Both the position numbers and the translations under genes were made by a program. DNA of 45,492 bases. Origin: Gnetum montanum. Lineage: Eukaryota; Streptophyta; Gnetopsida; Gnetales; Gnetaceae. The first letter of the stretch is position 1. Each line of letters starts with the position of its first letter. Shown piece by piece: positions 1 through 12,198 of the stretch. The notes under the pieces are model-generated. The model did not search any database. It had not been told where the DNA came from and worked only from the letters and a program-made list of their open reading frames with translations. The DNA lies in contig MNCI01007975.1 of the NCBI GenBank assembly GCA_015680685.1, forward strand, positions 54,750 through 100,241. Reading direction: 5' to 3'.

Positions 1-659
1 CCATCTTGACATCCATTTCATCGATGTTATAGTTGTCTCTTTTTCTCCATCTTTCTTGTTCTTTTTCTTTATCCATTCTATCGCTACTGGAGGTTCGCTC
101 TTAGTCATGGGGGTCCATACCCAAATTTTTTTGATTTTCTCCTAACCCCTACACCTTCAGTAGTCACCACTATGATATTTCCAGGCTCGTATCAACCATA
201 CCACAACTTAGCCAATGGACCTTTCACCAAAACAAGGTATCAATTACATTAGATTCATTTACCCTTGCTAATATAAGACTGTGCTGTGTGTGTAGATGGC
301 AATCATACAACAATAGATTAGATCTGGAGAGAACACTTGGAATGGAGCAGTGCTGAAAGTAGCTATGCAAGGAGCAAGACAGATGGTGCGCTTACGAATG
401 GACAACGAAAGGCACAATCTTGGCATTGGTAGCAGCAAAACTTCTTTCTCTCTCTCTCTTTCTCAGCCGCCAAATAAGGCCTAATGTCAAATGTATAAAG
501 TGTTCACTCTTGTTGTTGTGAACACTAGTTTTGTCTTATCTTATAATGATGATCTGTTCACATGTCATTCCATTAGTTCCATTTTGAGTCAATAATCCCA
601 TATCATCCCAATATTTTGTAAGGAACTTGAGGATGAGTTTTTATTCAGTCATGAGGGTA
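1..659. other. Non-genic, nothing recognised
   Basis: No open frame of useful length and no family resemblance was found on either strand. The stretch is mixed-composition DNA with a pyrimidine run (CT repeats near 444-465). It may be the unrecognised flank or body of the repeat that starts near 660. Confidence 0.4.
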
Positions 660-1491
660 TGATGAGACGCGATATCGCATGGGCCACGATATCGCATCCC
701 CCGCGATATCGCGTACACAATATCTCATCGTCCCCTACGATATCGCAGTGCGCCGTCAAATCTATAAATAAGAGGCAGCTCTCCCTTGTTTCTCAATCTA
801 GGCCTAGACCGTAGGGAAACTCTAGCAGTTTTACCTCTCTAGAGATAAAATAATTTCCATGTGCCCGTAGTAGGAGCTCCAAAGTGAACAGATCTTTATT
901 CGAGCAAATATTGTACCTGAACACAAGTTTGTGTATGGAAATAAACATAAACTTCTTGGATAAACCTTGCAGTGCATGGAATATGCTAAATAGGACTTTA
1001 TTTACTATTATTTATTGTTTACCATTTAAATGCTTTATGAGTTGATTAATTCTCTCTCAACCCTTCTCTCCTAGTTAAGTGCATTCAGTATGATCGCTTC
1101 AAGCATGTGCGTTACGCTTGGTGATCCCAGCAACGATTAGCGTTTGATAACCAAGGTTGCATTGGTTCAGGGTGTGAACGGTAAGTGGGAACGGATACTA
1201 ATGCTAGGTTAATTAAGGCTTAGTTAGTTAGTTAAAGTTAGTTAATTAGTCTCTTCACCCTTCACCTCGTCAACATAGGAGATAAAACAGAAAAGACATA
1301 AAAATCATATACCTCATACTTACTTAACCATACAACTGTGACAAATACAAGTAAGTCTAGGAAGACAACGAATGATTAACCTTAAGTATTCCATAAGGCG
1401 TGTAGGCACTTAGTCTACGAAGTTTGATTGGATCACGTGTGCTACGCTCATATTCGTATGGTTGAGTGTAGGGATACCTCGCCACTCATCA
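660..1491 (+). mobile_element. LTR-like repeat, copy A (probable solo LTR)
   Basis: This is one of five related copies in the window (A here; C, B and D reversed; E at the right edge). It begins TGATGAG and ends CTCATCA, a 7-bp inverted terminal pair with TG...CA ends as in LTRs. Just inside the left end is an array of about five GATATC-centred units (670-745), then a TATAAATA box (763-770), then a conserved body with AATAAA-type signals near 941, and a conserved right end that reads ACCTCGCCACTCATCA. TATA followed by polyA fits a U3-R-U5 plan. I see no matching 5-bp target duplication, and no primer-binding site or gag/pol next to it, so solo LTR or a non-autonomous element is an inference. 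Confidence 0.5.
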
Positions 1492-2059
1492 TAACCTATG
1501 CATAATTCTTTTGAATTGTCATTGAATAAATACTCTAAAAAGGTGATATTGGTAAGACAAGGTAAAGGATCGTTTTGCAAGGAAGTTTTATCATACTCCA
1601 GAGCATGTTCATTTATTTAATTTTAAGTAATTTTCAAAATGATAAAACAAATAGTATTTAAACAACTTTGGAAAACCATAAAAGGAAAGAAACATTTTTA
1701 TTTCAATATGATTAAGGAGTCATTAATTCAAAGGTAACCTATTTAATTGCTTATATCTTTTACCATTTATGGTACATAATTAACATGGCATAAATGGGAT
1801 GTCATCATCTAAGAGTTGAAACAGATAGATGGCTCAAAATTCTTTGTTTAATGAAATAGCATTGAAGATAAACACCATATTTTCCTACAATGTCCTTTAT
1901 TTGAACACTTTAAACATATTCAAGATATTATTGTTACAAGGTTCATTAACTTATTCTAAATGTTATCAAAAAAACATGGTAATTTTCTTAATAATTGTAA
2001 TACCCATTCATAGTGAGCAAGAGCTAACACCTGAAGCCCCCCCAAAAAGAAAGCTAGCT
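1492..2059. other. AT-rich spacer between two inverted repeat copies
   Basis: This is the spacer between copy A (+) and copy C (-). A 77-codon open frame at 1829-2062 has no recognisable content and its end runs into copy C, so it is not called as a gene. Nothing else is visible. Confidence 0.4.
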
Positions 2060-2905
2060 TGATGAGTGGCGAGGTGCCCCTGCACCCAACCATACAAATC
2101 ACAAGCATTCACGCATGATTTAGTTAAATTCCATGAATGGGACTAGTTGTAGCATATAGATTGTTATGCCTTGATTGCAATTCATTGTCTTCCCACTTGG
2201 ACTAGTGTAGCTTTTTCACATATGGTTTAGTCTAGAGTGAGGCATATGATTTTTATTATCTTATATTTTATTATTCTACAATTAACAATAGGCTGAAACT
2301 CAATTTACAATCAATTCAACTAATATAATTGCTAATTAATAATCAACTACCCTAACATAAGTATCTGATCCCACTTCCCATGCACATCCTAAAAACATAT
2401 AACACTGCTAGGTTACCAAATGTTAAGCATTGCTGGGATTACCAAGAGTCATACACATGCTCAAAGTGATCGTACTTCTGTGCTTAATTAATTAACATGC
2501 ATGACAATGTAAATATTAACTAAGTACATGAAAAGTAAATTGTAGGGAAAGTAAATCTAATCTAAGTCAAAGTGCTACAATGAATAAGAATCAATCTCGA
2601 TCTTATTGCTGCCCATGGAATATGTCTAGGTACATTGCGAGCCAAAAAAGACTTCGTACAATTGACTTAGATCCACTTTGTGGGCACTCACTGACTATTC
2701 TCTAAGATCACGGAATAAAACCGGAAGAATTTGACCACTCCATTAACAAAACTATGAAAAACTCCATGAAAATCGTGAGCCCAAGTGTTATATTTATAGG
2801 CTAGCATATATCCTACAACATCAAATACTCAACATTACATCCTGGCTCCAACATTGGGTACTCGGTGTTGAGGCTCCGACGTTTGGTACTAAACATAGGA
2901 GCATG
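2060..2905 (-). mobile_element. LTR-like repeat, copy C
   Basis: This is a reversed copy of the repeat at 660-1491. The sense-strand right end (TGATGAGTGGCGAGG read on +) lies at 2060, and the TATA box read on the minus strand is at 2791-2798. The part upstream of the TATA (about 2815-2890 on +) does not carry GATATC units. It has diverged repeats of the type GCTCCRACRTTKGGTACT instead. The body matches copy A along most of its length, for example the segment with AATCCCAGCAA and the GAAGACAACGAAT-like block. The left limit in sense orientation is uncertain by tens of bases. Confidence 0.5.
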
Positions 2906-5900
2906 CGAAAAATGTGATTCATCATAGTTGAAAGAAGAAAATGCACATGTGGCTTTCTTTCTACAACAATCAAACTAACATTAACCTATAAAATTAAAAT
3001 GAAATCAACAATGCCTAGATCTAGCTCTGAATTAGGTCAATCAATATTAATTTTAAGATCAAGAGATAATTTTAAAAAAAATAGCCATAGTAAAATATCT
3101 ATGCAAGATTCATCAAATTAAAAAAAAATCAAACTTTGTTTAATTCAACCTAAAAATAAATATCTAATTAGGGTCATTTACACATTTGTAAACCAAAGAA
3201 ATGACCACGGAAGTAGATAAATTAATAATCTCAAATTTGTTCAATCACATAATAATGTTTTATATTTTCTAGCAACACACAAAACAAGATCATCTAAATT
3301 TAACTCTTGTAACTTTTTTACCATTAATCATTTAATCAAGAGATTCATATGTTCAACAACCTAGAATAGATAGATCACAACCATAAATTAATATCATAAG
3401 TTTTCCCCTACTCCATCAACTTATAAAAAGATATCAAAATTAGACTTCAGAAGGTATAGGAAAAAAAAGTATAATTCAAGATTTAGATTCAAAATTTATG
3501 CATTCAAAGGGGGAGGTTCATCAACCAAATTCCAACCAAAATCCAACAATTCAACAATTTTAAAAATTCACAATTATCCATGGGCCCAAGGATACTCTTA
3601 CTTTCTATTGGTGGTACCAATCCTCATACTAGGGATCCTTGGCCCCTGTTGGCAATCTTTTGTTAAAAATGCCCCAAATCATTATGGGTGTTTTTAAATC
3701 ATTACAGAAACAACTCTCATCCAAGTCATCTAGGTGTGAAAATGTAGAGGATGAGTGGAGAAATCCAAAAAAAAGCAATAAAGGTTTCAACAATCTAAGC
3801 TTACAACAATAGTCTTGATAATTTCATACAAGCATTATGAATGTGGCTAGGTAAGCAAGAAGAAAGAAGTTTGAGAAAATCAGCCCTTGCTAGCCATTAT
3901 CAAATATAACAAAGATGGATCATTTTACCTCCTTGCTTAGATATATTACTTACTATGAGGAATTATCAAAATACTAGATTGCTATGTAGCACTTATTTTC
4001 TTTCCCCTTGCTATCTCTTGTAGTAGCCACAGTATTCTCTCCCTTCCCAACCACACTCCTTGCCACTGTGTCTCATTTTTTTCCATCCTGTTCAGCTACT
4101 TTTGCCTTTGTATATTTTTTCCGCTCCTCCTTTCCCTATTTGTAGATGGAATAAGGGATAATGGATGATTTCTTGTAACTGACTTCTTAGGAACTGTTTG
4201 TATTCTTTTCTTTCTTTTTAAAGTTCTCTCTCTCTCTTTTTTCAGTAATGAGTCATGAGTTTAATTCTCCTCATGATAACTATAAAAAAATCAATAAAAT
4301 ATGTATATTCATAGGTTGCGGGTTCAATTCCTAAATCAACAATTTTTTATATTTCAGAATTCAGATTTTGCTAGATCTCAAGTTCAATTCCTCTTGATAA
4401 TTACAAAACATTCCAGCATAATATCTATCTCTTTATCATTCAAAATTGTCATAAAATGCAAGGAAAGAGTTTTCAAAATAGATTCATGATAAGGGCAGTT
4501 CAAGATACATAATCAAATAAGGCATCTTCTTTTTTAGGTCATTAGTGATGTGAATTTTCCCATCATCTTACGAGCCTTGAAATGTCATCACATGACCTTT
4601 CTATAGCCATGGAGAGGGTACTTATACTCTGCAATTTTAAACTAAAAAGAGCAATGCATCACATTTATATAAAATAAAATAAAATAAATAAAATATAAAG
4701 CTACGGTATTTCCACACAATATCCTTGATTCATGGGTCAAGTTCCTCCAACTTAATTCATAGGTTAAGTTCCTCAGTATGAGCATTCTTTTGCATCTCAA
4801 CATACCTGTTTTAGCTCTTGAGGCATACCTTAGAGTATTGTCCTCTATTTTTCCTTTGTTTCTCAGCATCTTTGTTGAAATAGAACAGAAAATATTTTGT
4901 TTTCCCATATATTTATTATTATTATTATTTTAAAACATTCCTAACATGTATTTTAAAGCATATTTCTTATGCATAAAGTATTTAAACATTTAATCATAAT
5001 ACATATAAAAATTTGGTCAACAAATTTATTACTATTCCAATTAGCCATTTCCACCATAGTCCAAACAAAGCACACACACAAGTTGTCAACAAAACATGCA
5101 CATAAAGACATAGAAAGACTATTACAATCGTTAACGCAAAAACTCAAGGAGAAGTGGTTCATTATAATAATGGTACGAATCTCAAAGCCAATAGACACAA
5201 GGATTTACATAGTAATAAAATTTCAATTTTAGTTTTAGTTTTAGATATACTTTAATACAATCAATAGAAATTAAAGTAATAATGTACACCTTGTTGGTTA
5301 CAAAATCTCAGTTAAAAACTAAGGTGCATTGTACTAGTCGTAAGATGCTTAAAAAATGTTACTTCAAAATTAATAAATAATAGTACATTTGATTTATTTA
5401 ATAATTAAAGTTGAAATCCGACTTTGTTCTTTCAAACATCACTCTTAACCTCAATGTTATCTTACTTAGATTAGTCCAAGATAACTCATGGATGAGCAAA
5501 AGCCTAAGCACCCAATCCTAGTTATACATTTAGGGAATTTGAGAAATTCTTTTAAACAAGCCAATTATGCACTAAAATTACTTCATGGAAATAATTAATA
5601 ATATTTCTGTGTTTGACAAATAGAATGCTTCAAGGGCATTCTCCAAGGATACGGAGAATGAAAAAGCACAAGCTGCCATGATGCTAATTAATTAAATCAA
5701 AGTATCAAATGAAGTGTGCATGCAAACAGAAAAGAAATCATAGTAGACATTGTACACTGCAATTTCATGCATTCCACAATTATTTTTGATGATTAGGGGA
5801 TTCGGTCAGGGAGGTCCTCCATGGACAACCACCATGAACGGTCATCCAAGGACGTTGTGCCTGCTAAGCGAATGCATGTTTTTTGCCACTCCTGCATTGC

Positions 5901-6350
5901 ATTGGATTGTAGGGGAGGACCCTCGTATTCAACAAGCACCCACACCCCCATTTTGGCATCAGCTCATCACCACTACCTCTACTTCTTCTTCTTATTCTTA
6001 TACTCCTTCATTTCCATCCCTACTAGATTTGCCTTTGCCTCTGCCTCTGCCTTCACCAACATTGCCATCACTCTCAAGTATTTTTGGTGTTGATTGTTCA
6101 TCATTTGCAATATCTTTTGTTGGTGCTACCTGTTGGTGCCAACACTCCCATACCACAATAGGGCCTTGATTAAATAAATTCTAGTCCTTTGATAGTTAAA
6201 AATTCTATGGTTTTAGCTCATTATCTTGTAATGAAACTGGTTGCAAGTTTGAGTCACAATTTAGAAATGGCTCTATTGGTGAATAATTATCATGTTGGCC
6301 ATACATTATAAAGTATATCTACAATTATTCTCTAGTTTGACAATCACATT
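2906..6350. other. Non-genic AT-rich region
   Basis: No supported gene. Contents seen: a nested inverted repeat at 3582-3646 (separate entry); a short A/T microsatellite near 4670-4695; and three phrases resembling a Pol III B box near 4258, 4313 and 4380 (for example GGGTTCAATTCC) without a matching A box at the right distance. A segment near 6225-6285 has a GGTTGCAAGTTTGAGTC block that looks SINE-like but cannot be bounded. The 139-codon frame at 5750-6169 is low-complexity and is rejected. Confidence 0.4.
3582..3646. repeat. Nested inverted repeat (hairpin)
   Basis: The outer arms GGGCCCAAGGAT and ATCCTTGGCCCC pair almost perfectly. Inside the loop a second palindromic core, ATTGG...CCAAT around 3607-3621, can also pair. 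It could be the remnant of a small foldback element or a DNA cruciform. No gene context gives it a job. Confidence 0.5.
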
Positions 6351-7205
6351 TGATGAGCGATGAGGTACCCCTACGCCCAACCATATGAATTATAGGCATT
6401 CACGTGCGACCCAGTCTAATTCCGTAGACTTTAATTACCAAGTACGCTAGAGCTAAATAGTGCATGCGTGTTGTCCATTCGTTGTCTTCCCAATCCCACT
6501 TGTGGAATGCAAATGTATGGTTAAGTGTGACTGAGGTGTAAGATTTTTATTATTTTGTGTTTTATTAATTTACTCACCTAGAACAAGAATGAAAGTAAGA
6601 GTAATTGAATGCTAAGTAAACTATGGTCTAATCTAGCCTAACACAAGTAACCATTCACACTTCTCGGACACATCCTGAACTTTATGTAAACATTACTAGG
6701 TTGTTAAACGCTAACCGTTTCTAAGCTACCAAGTGTCACACGTATGTTTCAAGGGGCCGTGCTTTTGTATTTTAATCAGTTGCTTAATGAATCAAAATTA
6801 ATCAATGCATGAATAACATTAATGTAATTTGCATGAAATCACAATATATAAATGCACAAGAAGGAAAGTCTCAAGTCTTGCAAGGATGAATCAAAGAGTT
6901 CGTCTTTATTGCCAACACAATGCTATGTTCAGGTACATCAATGCTTGAATAAAGATTTGTTCACACTTAGATCTCTTATTGCAGGCACTTGGAAAATATT
7001 CTAAATCTCAAATGAAGAAACTGCAAGAGTTTTGCTACTTAACTGCCAAAAACTACTCTCAATCATGTGCCCGGGGGCTATATTTATAAACTCGAGAGTA
7101 ACCTTGCGATATCAAATGTACGATATCGCATTTTGGGCTATGATATCATGTACCTGATATCGTGTACTCGATATCGTGGCCACTCTGATATCAGAGTGTA
7201 TGAAA
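6351..7205 (-). mobile_element. LTR-like repeat, copy B
   Basis: This reversed copy starts on + with TGATGAGCGATGAGG. In sense orientation it reads: about six GATATC units (7105-7200 on +), TATAAATATAG (complement of 7081-7088), a body with GAACAAATCTTTATT and GCAATAAAGACGA, and the conserved right end. It resembles copy E most closely in the TATA-to-polyA segment: both contain CTTTGATTCATCCTTGCA. The sense 5' end is not the canonical TGATGAG; it runs into TGATATCAGAG, so that end may be altered. Confidence 0.5.
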
Positions 7206-9238
7206 AACACAATTTATTAATAGTTAGGTGGAAAACATGATAATTTAAAGAATTTAAAGAACTTACAAAGGAGTTTATTAGTAACTTAAGTTTGACTTTA
7301 TGTACCAACCTTTACCTAACAAGCCAGTGAGATTATCACTTATGCAACTTATCATTATCTCTTGTGAATAAAAAATAAAATAAAAATTAAAAAAGAAGCA
7401 AAGGAGTTAGGGTGTAAAGTGATTGAAAGTTGGTATTCTCAAATACCAACTATGGTCCATCTCCCTACTGACAACTATAGAATTTAGCTTCCAAGGAGTT
7501 TCTTGGTTTGTAACCATTACTACCCATTTATGGCAGTCATCCTTGCCACCTTTCCTTAGCAATTTTTCCCATTTGTCCTGCCTTTCATGTAGATGCAAAT
7601 GTTACATGCCACAACAATGAAAGTTTAGCTAAAATTTTTTTCCCTACACAATTCAAAACCACACAATCCATTTATGGAAAATCTGTAAATGATACATAAA
7701 AGAAACAGAAGTAGGAAATTTGCACTTTTCCCTGTCCATCTTCACCATGAACGGAGGTATGCTTGGTCAATTTTGGCATAGCAGAGATACTGGGAATTGT
7801 AATGAAAAATTGCAGGGAATCTTCTGAAGCCTCCTCTATGACTTCAATGAAAATGGTGGTGACATAAGCGATTGTGAGGTGGCTTCTCATATGCAGCATG
7901 GTAGGTGGAGGAGACTTCTGCCAAATGATGCTATTGCAGATGGTTGCAAGATAAGTTCAAATGGGAACAGAACATGAGATGGTGCTGCAATTTTTATTCT
8001 CCCATGGAAATAGAAGTTTCTGTTTCTGGTAGAGTTCTCTCTAATTGCTACATATTTTTGTAGCAACATGTTTCTCCTACGCCAAGTTTATGTAGCTACC
8101 CATTGAGTAGTAGCATTTGCAACAAAACGTGCAAAATGGGCCAACATGGACTTCTGCCAGACTTTGTAGCCATTTTTTGTACTTCGCATTAGTCAAAGCT
8201 ATTGTTTGTCTGTACAATGATGATGACAACTATTACCAATCAACCCACGTAGTTCAATCTTGATATATTCTCTGTTATTTCCCCCACCATTTTTGTAACC
8301 ACCAACTATGTGGCTATGTGTGTCTAACTAGTGGTCCCAAGCACCAGCATTACTCATTCCTTTGGGATTGTATGCAATAATTAGGCATGGTTCCCTGCCA
8401 TTTTTACAACCACATGCTCCTACAATCGTTACATGTGCATAGGTGGTGGGAGCTGTGTGTTTCATTGCCACATGATTGGTGGTGTCTACTGCCATTTCTA
8501 CGTGTGATCAATGGATGTTATGCATGGGTAGTAATTGCCATGGCCGTTACGCATGAGTGGTGGTTCCTCATGTGCTAGATTGATCCTTATAAATTCCCTA
8601 GTCAAATGCAACAAAGAGGATAGAGGAAGCAAAAAGCTAGCTACGATGGTGGGGCTTTCTCCAAGTGGAGTCATGATGAAAAATCCCAAAGTTCTCTCTT
8701 ACTTTTATTGCCTATTTGGTGGCTCTCCCAAAGGTAGTTCGAGGCAGAGCAGCATGTAGATTCAACAGTTGAAGGTTGCAGGCTCATTAGAAGAGGTGTG
8801 CTTCTTGCAAGCACTAGTAGGCAAGGCTGCAGTAGGAGTTGTTCCATTTGTGCTTGTTTTTAGTTAGGTCATCATTTCATTTTGTTGATTTATATTCCTA
8901 CAAGTAAACTGTGGTCTCTATATTATGGATTAAACACAGAACCCATTTTACTTCAAAACTCAAATTAATCCTATCCAAGTTCTCAACTGTTTCATACTTT
9001 AATTTCACGTTTTGTTGATACACAAGTTTTATTGTTGAAATTTTCAAAAGCAAATGGTTGTCTTTCTGTCAAAATTATATTGAATTGCCTTTTATATTTC
9101 CTTGTTAAAATCCTATTCATTAACATGATAAGTAACTTTTAAAGGTATATTTCATTTTGACTTGATTTGCATATTGCAAATTACAAATGGAAATGCTTAT
9201 TAAGTTCTTAAAAGATCTTAAATGGTCTATAGAATAGA
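7206..9238. other. Non-genic region
   Basis: Several open frames of 60-75 codons occur on both strands but overlap one another, lack family resemblance and show no splice or coding pattern. No tRNA, repeat array or gene fragment was recognised. Confidence 0.4.
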
Positions 9239-10115
9239 TGATGAGTAGTAGGGTATCCCAACACTCCTATACAAATCATGAGTACACACGCACTAGTGGA
9301 TGGATAATGTGAGTATGGTAGAAGTTGATAATCGGTTTGTGATCGTTGTCTTCCACTTCGAGCTAGTGAAATGCAAGTGTATGGTTTAACTCTAAGTGAG
9401 GCATATGATATCTTAATGTTGTTGGCTCATGTTACTCCTAAGTGCAAACATAATGAAAATGAGAATAAGGTCTAAGTCTAAGCCATAATAGAAATGCAAA
9501 TCTACTCTATCCTATGGCGATGAGCAACTGTTCATGGCTTGTCATATGCATCTTGGGCTCATGTAACCATCATTAGGTTACCAAGCATCATGCTTCTACA
9601 TGAACCAAGCAATAGCATCACGAAGATTACCAAAAAATTACACTTATATGCTTGAAACTAGTTGTGCTCATTCCACCTCACTAATGAACATGGAAAAGTA
9701 AAGTGCTTGAGAAATATAAAAAACTACACTAAAGTAAGTATATTGAAAAGATGAAAATGAAACTAAGCAAAGAAATTAGCTAAGTAAAACAAAGAAACTA
9801 AGTGGATGTTGCAATGGTGGAAAACAATCTCAATCTTTATTGTCATTCATGAATTGTAGCCAAGTATAACCCACTCAAATAAAGATTCCATTTAACTACT
9901 CAGCACCGCACCATGGGCATGCACTCTATCGCTAAGTGTAAACTATGAAAACAAACTGCAAGAGTTTTGCTAAGGTTGGAATGAAAGTTTGTTCATTTGA
10001 TATGACCAAGTGTTGGTATTTATAGGGGTGACCATGACCCACTACATTGCATTAACGGTGACGTATGTAGAGTTGTGATGTCATAGATACAATATCATGG
10101 CTTATCAAAAATAGG
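9239..10115 (-). mobile_element. LTR-like repeat, copy D
   Basis: This is the most diverged reversed copy. It begins TGATGAGTAGTAGGGTATCCC on +. The TATA box on the minus strand is at 10017-10024. Upstream of it (10040-10110 on +) is a weakly repetitive stretch with GTGACGTATG and GTGATGTCATAG blocks, unlike those of A, B, C or E. A TGATAAG near the outer end may be a mutated TGATGAG terminus. Confidence 0.45.
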
Positions 10116-11516
10116 TTTTATCAACAAAAAAACACTTACAAGGTATTGATGTGTTCTTATCAAATTTTAAAGCATGAATAACAAAGTGACCCATGGTTGA
10201 TAATTTTACCTTAAAGAATTAAAGTAAATCTTTTGCCTAAATGTCATATTTAAGTTTCAAGTAATTTAAAAAATGACAACTAAAAAATACATATTCTTTG
10301 TACTCAATTGTTATATCAACAAAAATCTACATGTGTATTACTCTTTTAGAAGATTAATCCCCTATCTTGTCTTGAGCAAGAGGTGCTAAGCACCACACAA
10401 GCATAATTAATTGCCATTTTAATTCACACTACAATTGCAACAAACATATATATAGGCATGTAAAGGATCCTTCTCAAATTTGATATGAGTAAATTTTTTC
10501 CTTGTAGTTTGTTCTCATGGGCTCTTCAGAATTTTCTCTCAAATCATTATTTTAAGTTCATTGGGGTATAAATTTAAATCTTCCTCTTGAATATTCCCAT
10601 TTTAAACTATTTTTCCTTCATGAAACCATCCTTTCTCCTAAGTTGCATTGTAAATTTCTATGGTGTATTCCAAGTCTAATGATCATCTATGAAAAAAATT
10701 GATGAATTCATGAAAAAAATTGATGAATTCATGAATAGAAAATCATACAAATTCTGAACTTAACCTTTAAGTCTCGCAACAAAAAGGTTTTAGAACATAT
10801 TGCAATAATTTCCAATGTCATATTAAAAGTCATGGATTCAATTCTAGTGGCCAATGTTGAGTTATAGAGTTTTAATTAAACTATGTATCCTTGGGTGTAC
10901 CTATATTACAATGATTTTAGGGTTTGAATAGATTCCCCTTTCCTCCACCACCCATCCCCCACTAAACCCCTAGTCCCCATAAATTAAAAGTTTGAATCCC
11001 AAGCTTCACAACTATATACTAAAATTAGGCGAACAACTTGATAGCATGTTTTCTTTTGAATGTTACATGTGCAAACTTGTTATTGTCCATATCATCATCA
11101 TCAACATCAAAATCAACATCACAACCCTTGTCCCAACAAAATGAGGTTGGCTATATAAGTTTTTTTTTTCCTTTTTATCATTCACTTATTTAAAGTGCTA
11201 GATCTTTGTTCATTTACAATTTCTTTAATGTAGTAACCTTTTTTTTAGGTTCATGTGAGATTTGGTATGGTTCTACAATTGGCTACCAACTTGACGCTAC
11301 CCCTTCTTGTTTTGTATTTGGGCTTGGGATTGACATTGTACATACATATTACAAATAGTGTAGCAAACATGCCTATTATTAGAAATCCTTTAAGAGATAC
11401 AGTCTTGTCAAAAATAACTATTTGAAAATGTAATGCCTAAATAGTTTTTGAACAGAATAGCTTTAATTTGCTTAAAGTAAAAATAGAAATCATTGGTATA
11501 TCATATAGTAAAAAGG
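10116..11516. other. Non-genic AT-rich region
   Basis: No gene is supported. A 21-bp unit (TGAAAAAAATTGATGAATTCA) is tandemly duplicated near 10689-10732. A LINE-type 3' tail in antisense lies at about 11089-11165 (separate entry). The remainder is AT-rich, with poly-T and poly-C runs only. Confidence 0.4.
11089..11165 (-). mobile_element. LINE-type 3' tail fragment
   Basis: The + strand shows an ATC/CATCAT-rich run followed by CCTTGTCCCAACAAAATGAGG and TTGGCTATATAAG. Reversed, this is the 3' end common to plant LINEs of the kind at 20461-20945, where the coding end reads GWDKT and is followed by an (ATG)n tail. Only the tail is present, as in 5'-truncated insertions, or in SINEs that borrow a LINE tail. 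Confidence 0.5.
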
Positions 11517-11668
11517 ATAATCCATCGAAGCCATAGTGCTCATCCTATTAAGTGGAGTATCATGAGAGTTGGTAGATGAGTGAAAGCCTAACCTCCTTGA
11601 ATGGTTGCACCCAGGCTTAAACCCAAGTCTTTGACTTGAGAAATAAGCACCTTACCATCACTCTAAAT
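11517..11668 (-). mobile_element. SINE copy (tRNA-derived type)
   Basis: Reversed, this segment reads GATGGTAAGGTGCTTATTTCTC, then a B-box-like GGGTTTAAGCCTGG, GGAGGTTAGGCTTTCACTCATC, and an end near GGCTTCGATGGATTATCC. The same order is found at 19112-19263 (+), where insertion is proven by a target-site duplication, and at 44190-44357 (-). The length of about 152 bp equals the 19 kb copy. No clear target duplication was seen for this copy. Confidence 0.6.
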
Positions 11669-11799
11669 GATAGTTCCTATTATGTGATATAGTATTACAT
11701 ATCATTGTTTTAGTCTTGGTAACATTAAATTTATTTCCTAAAATAATATAAAAATGGTCTAATATTTATAGCATGTATGTCATTTGCGCTTCAATTTTT

Positions 11800-11953
11800 C
11801 TACTATGATCATATCATGAGTAAAAATTAACATATTCATAGGAAAATTGCTAACCTTTATAGACTCTTGTGTAATGGCATTTATACATTGCTTCAACTTA
11901 TTAATAAAAATGTTGAATATAGTGGGAGAAGGTGGGCATCCTTATTTTACATC
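11800..11953 (-). pseudogene. LINE reverse transcriptase fragment (decayed)
   Basis: Minus-strand translation gives a stop in place of the usual Q, then GCPPSPTIFNIFINKLKQC, and about 28 residues later LIFTHDMIIV. These correspond to the reverse-transcriptase motif QGCPLSPTLFN and the catalytic YADD block. The catalytic aspartates are not preserved (THDM), and the frame starts with a stop, so the copy is dead. About 50 codons are recognisable; flanking parts of the enzyme were not found. Confidence 0.65.
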
Positions 11954-12198
11954 AATATAGATGTTTAAATACTCAAAATACAAATTTACAAGTTGGTAAG
12001 AAAAAAGGTGTGATGCCTTTTTCTAGTGATGTTGATGTAATTACGATACTTGATTTTATTCTTCTTGATAATGTAAATAAGTCATTAGTTGTTAATTTTT
12101 CACCACAATATGTGTCCATTCAAATTTTGGGTTATCGAAGTTAGTTTCATAGATAAATGAGGTGATAAAAAAAAAATGACACCAAAGCCCTTCATGCC

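Noticed and set aside
1829-2062. 77-codon + strand open frame
   Set aside because: No family resemblance, AT-driven composition, and its end lies in the start of repeat copy C.
4250-4400. tRNA gene or SINE from B-box-like GGGTTCAATTCC
   Set aside because: No A box at proper spacing and no cloverleaf could be drawn; several similar phrases nearby look like local duplication.
5750-6169. 139-codon open frame on +
   Set aside because: Low-complexity Ser/Thr/Leu/Pro content from simple sequence, a second overlapping frame of similar length, no family resemblance, no splice context.
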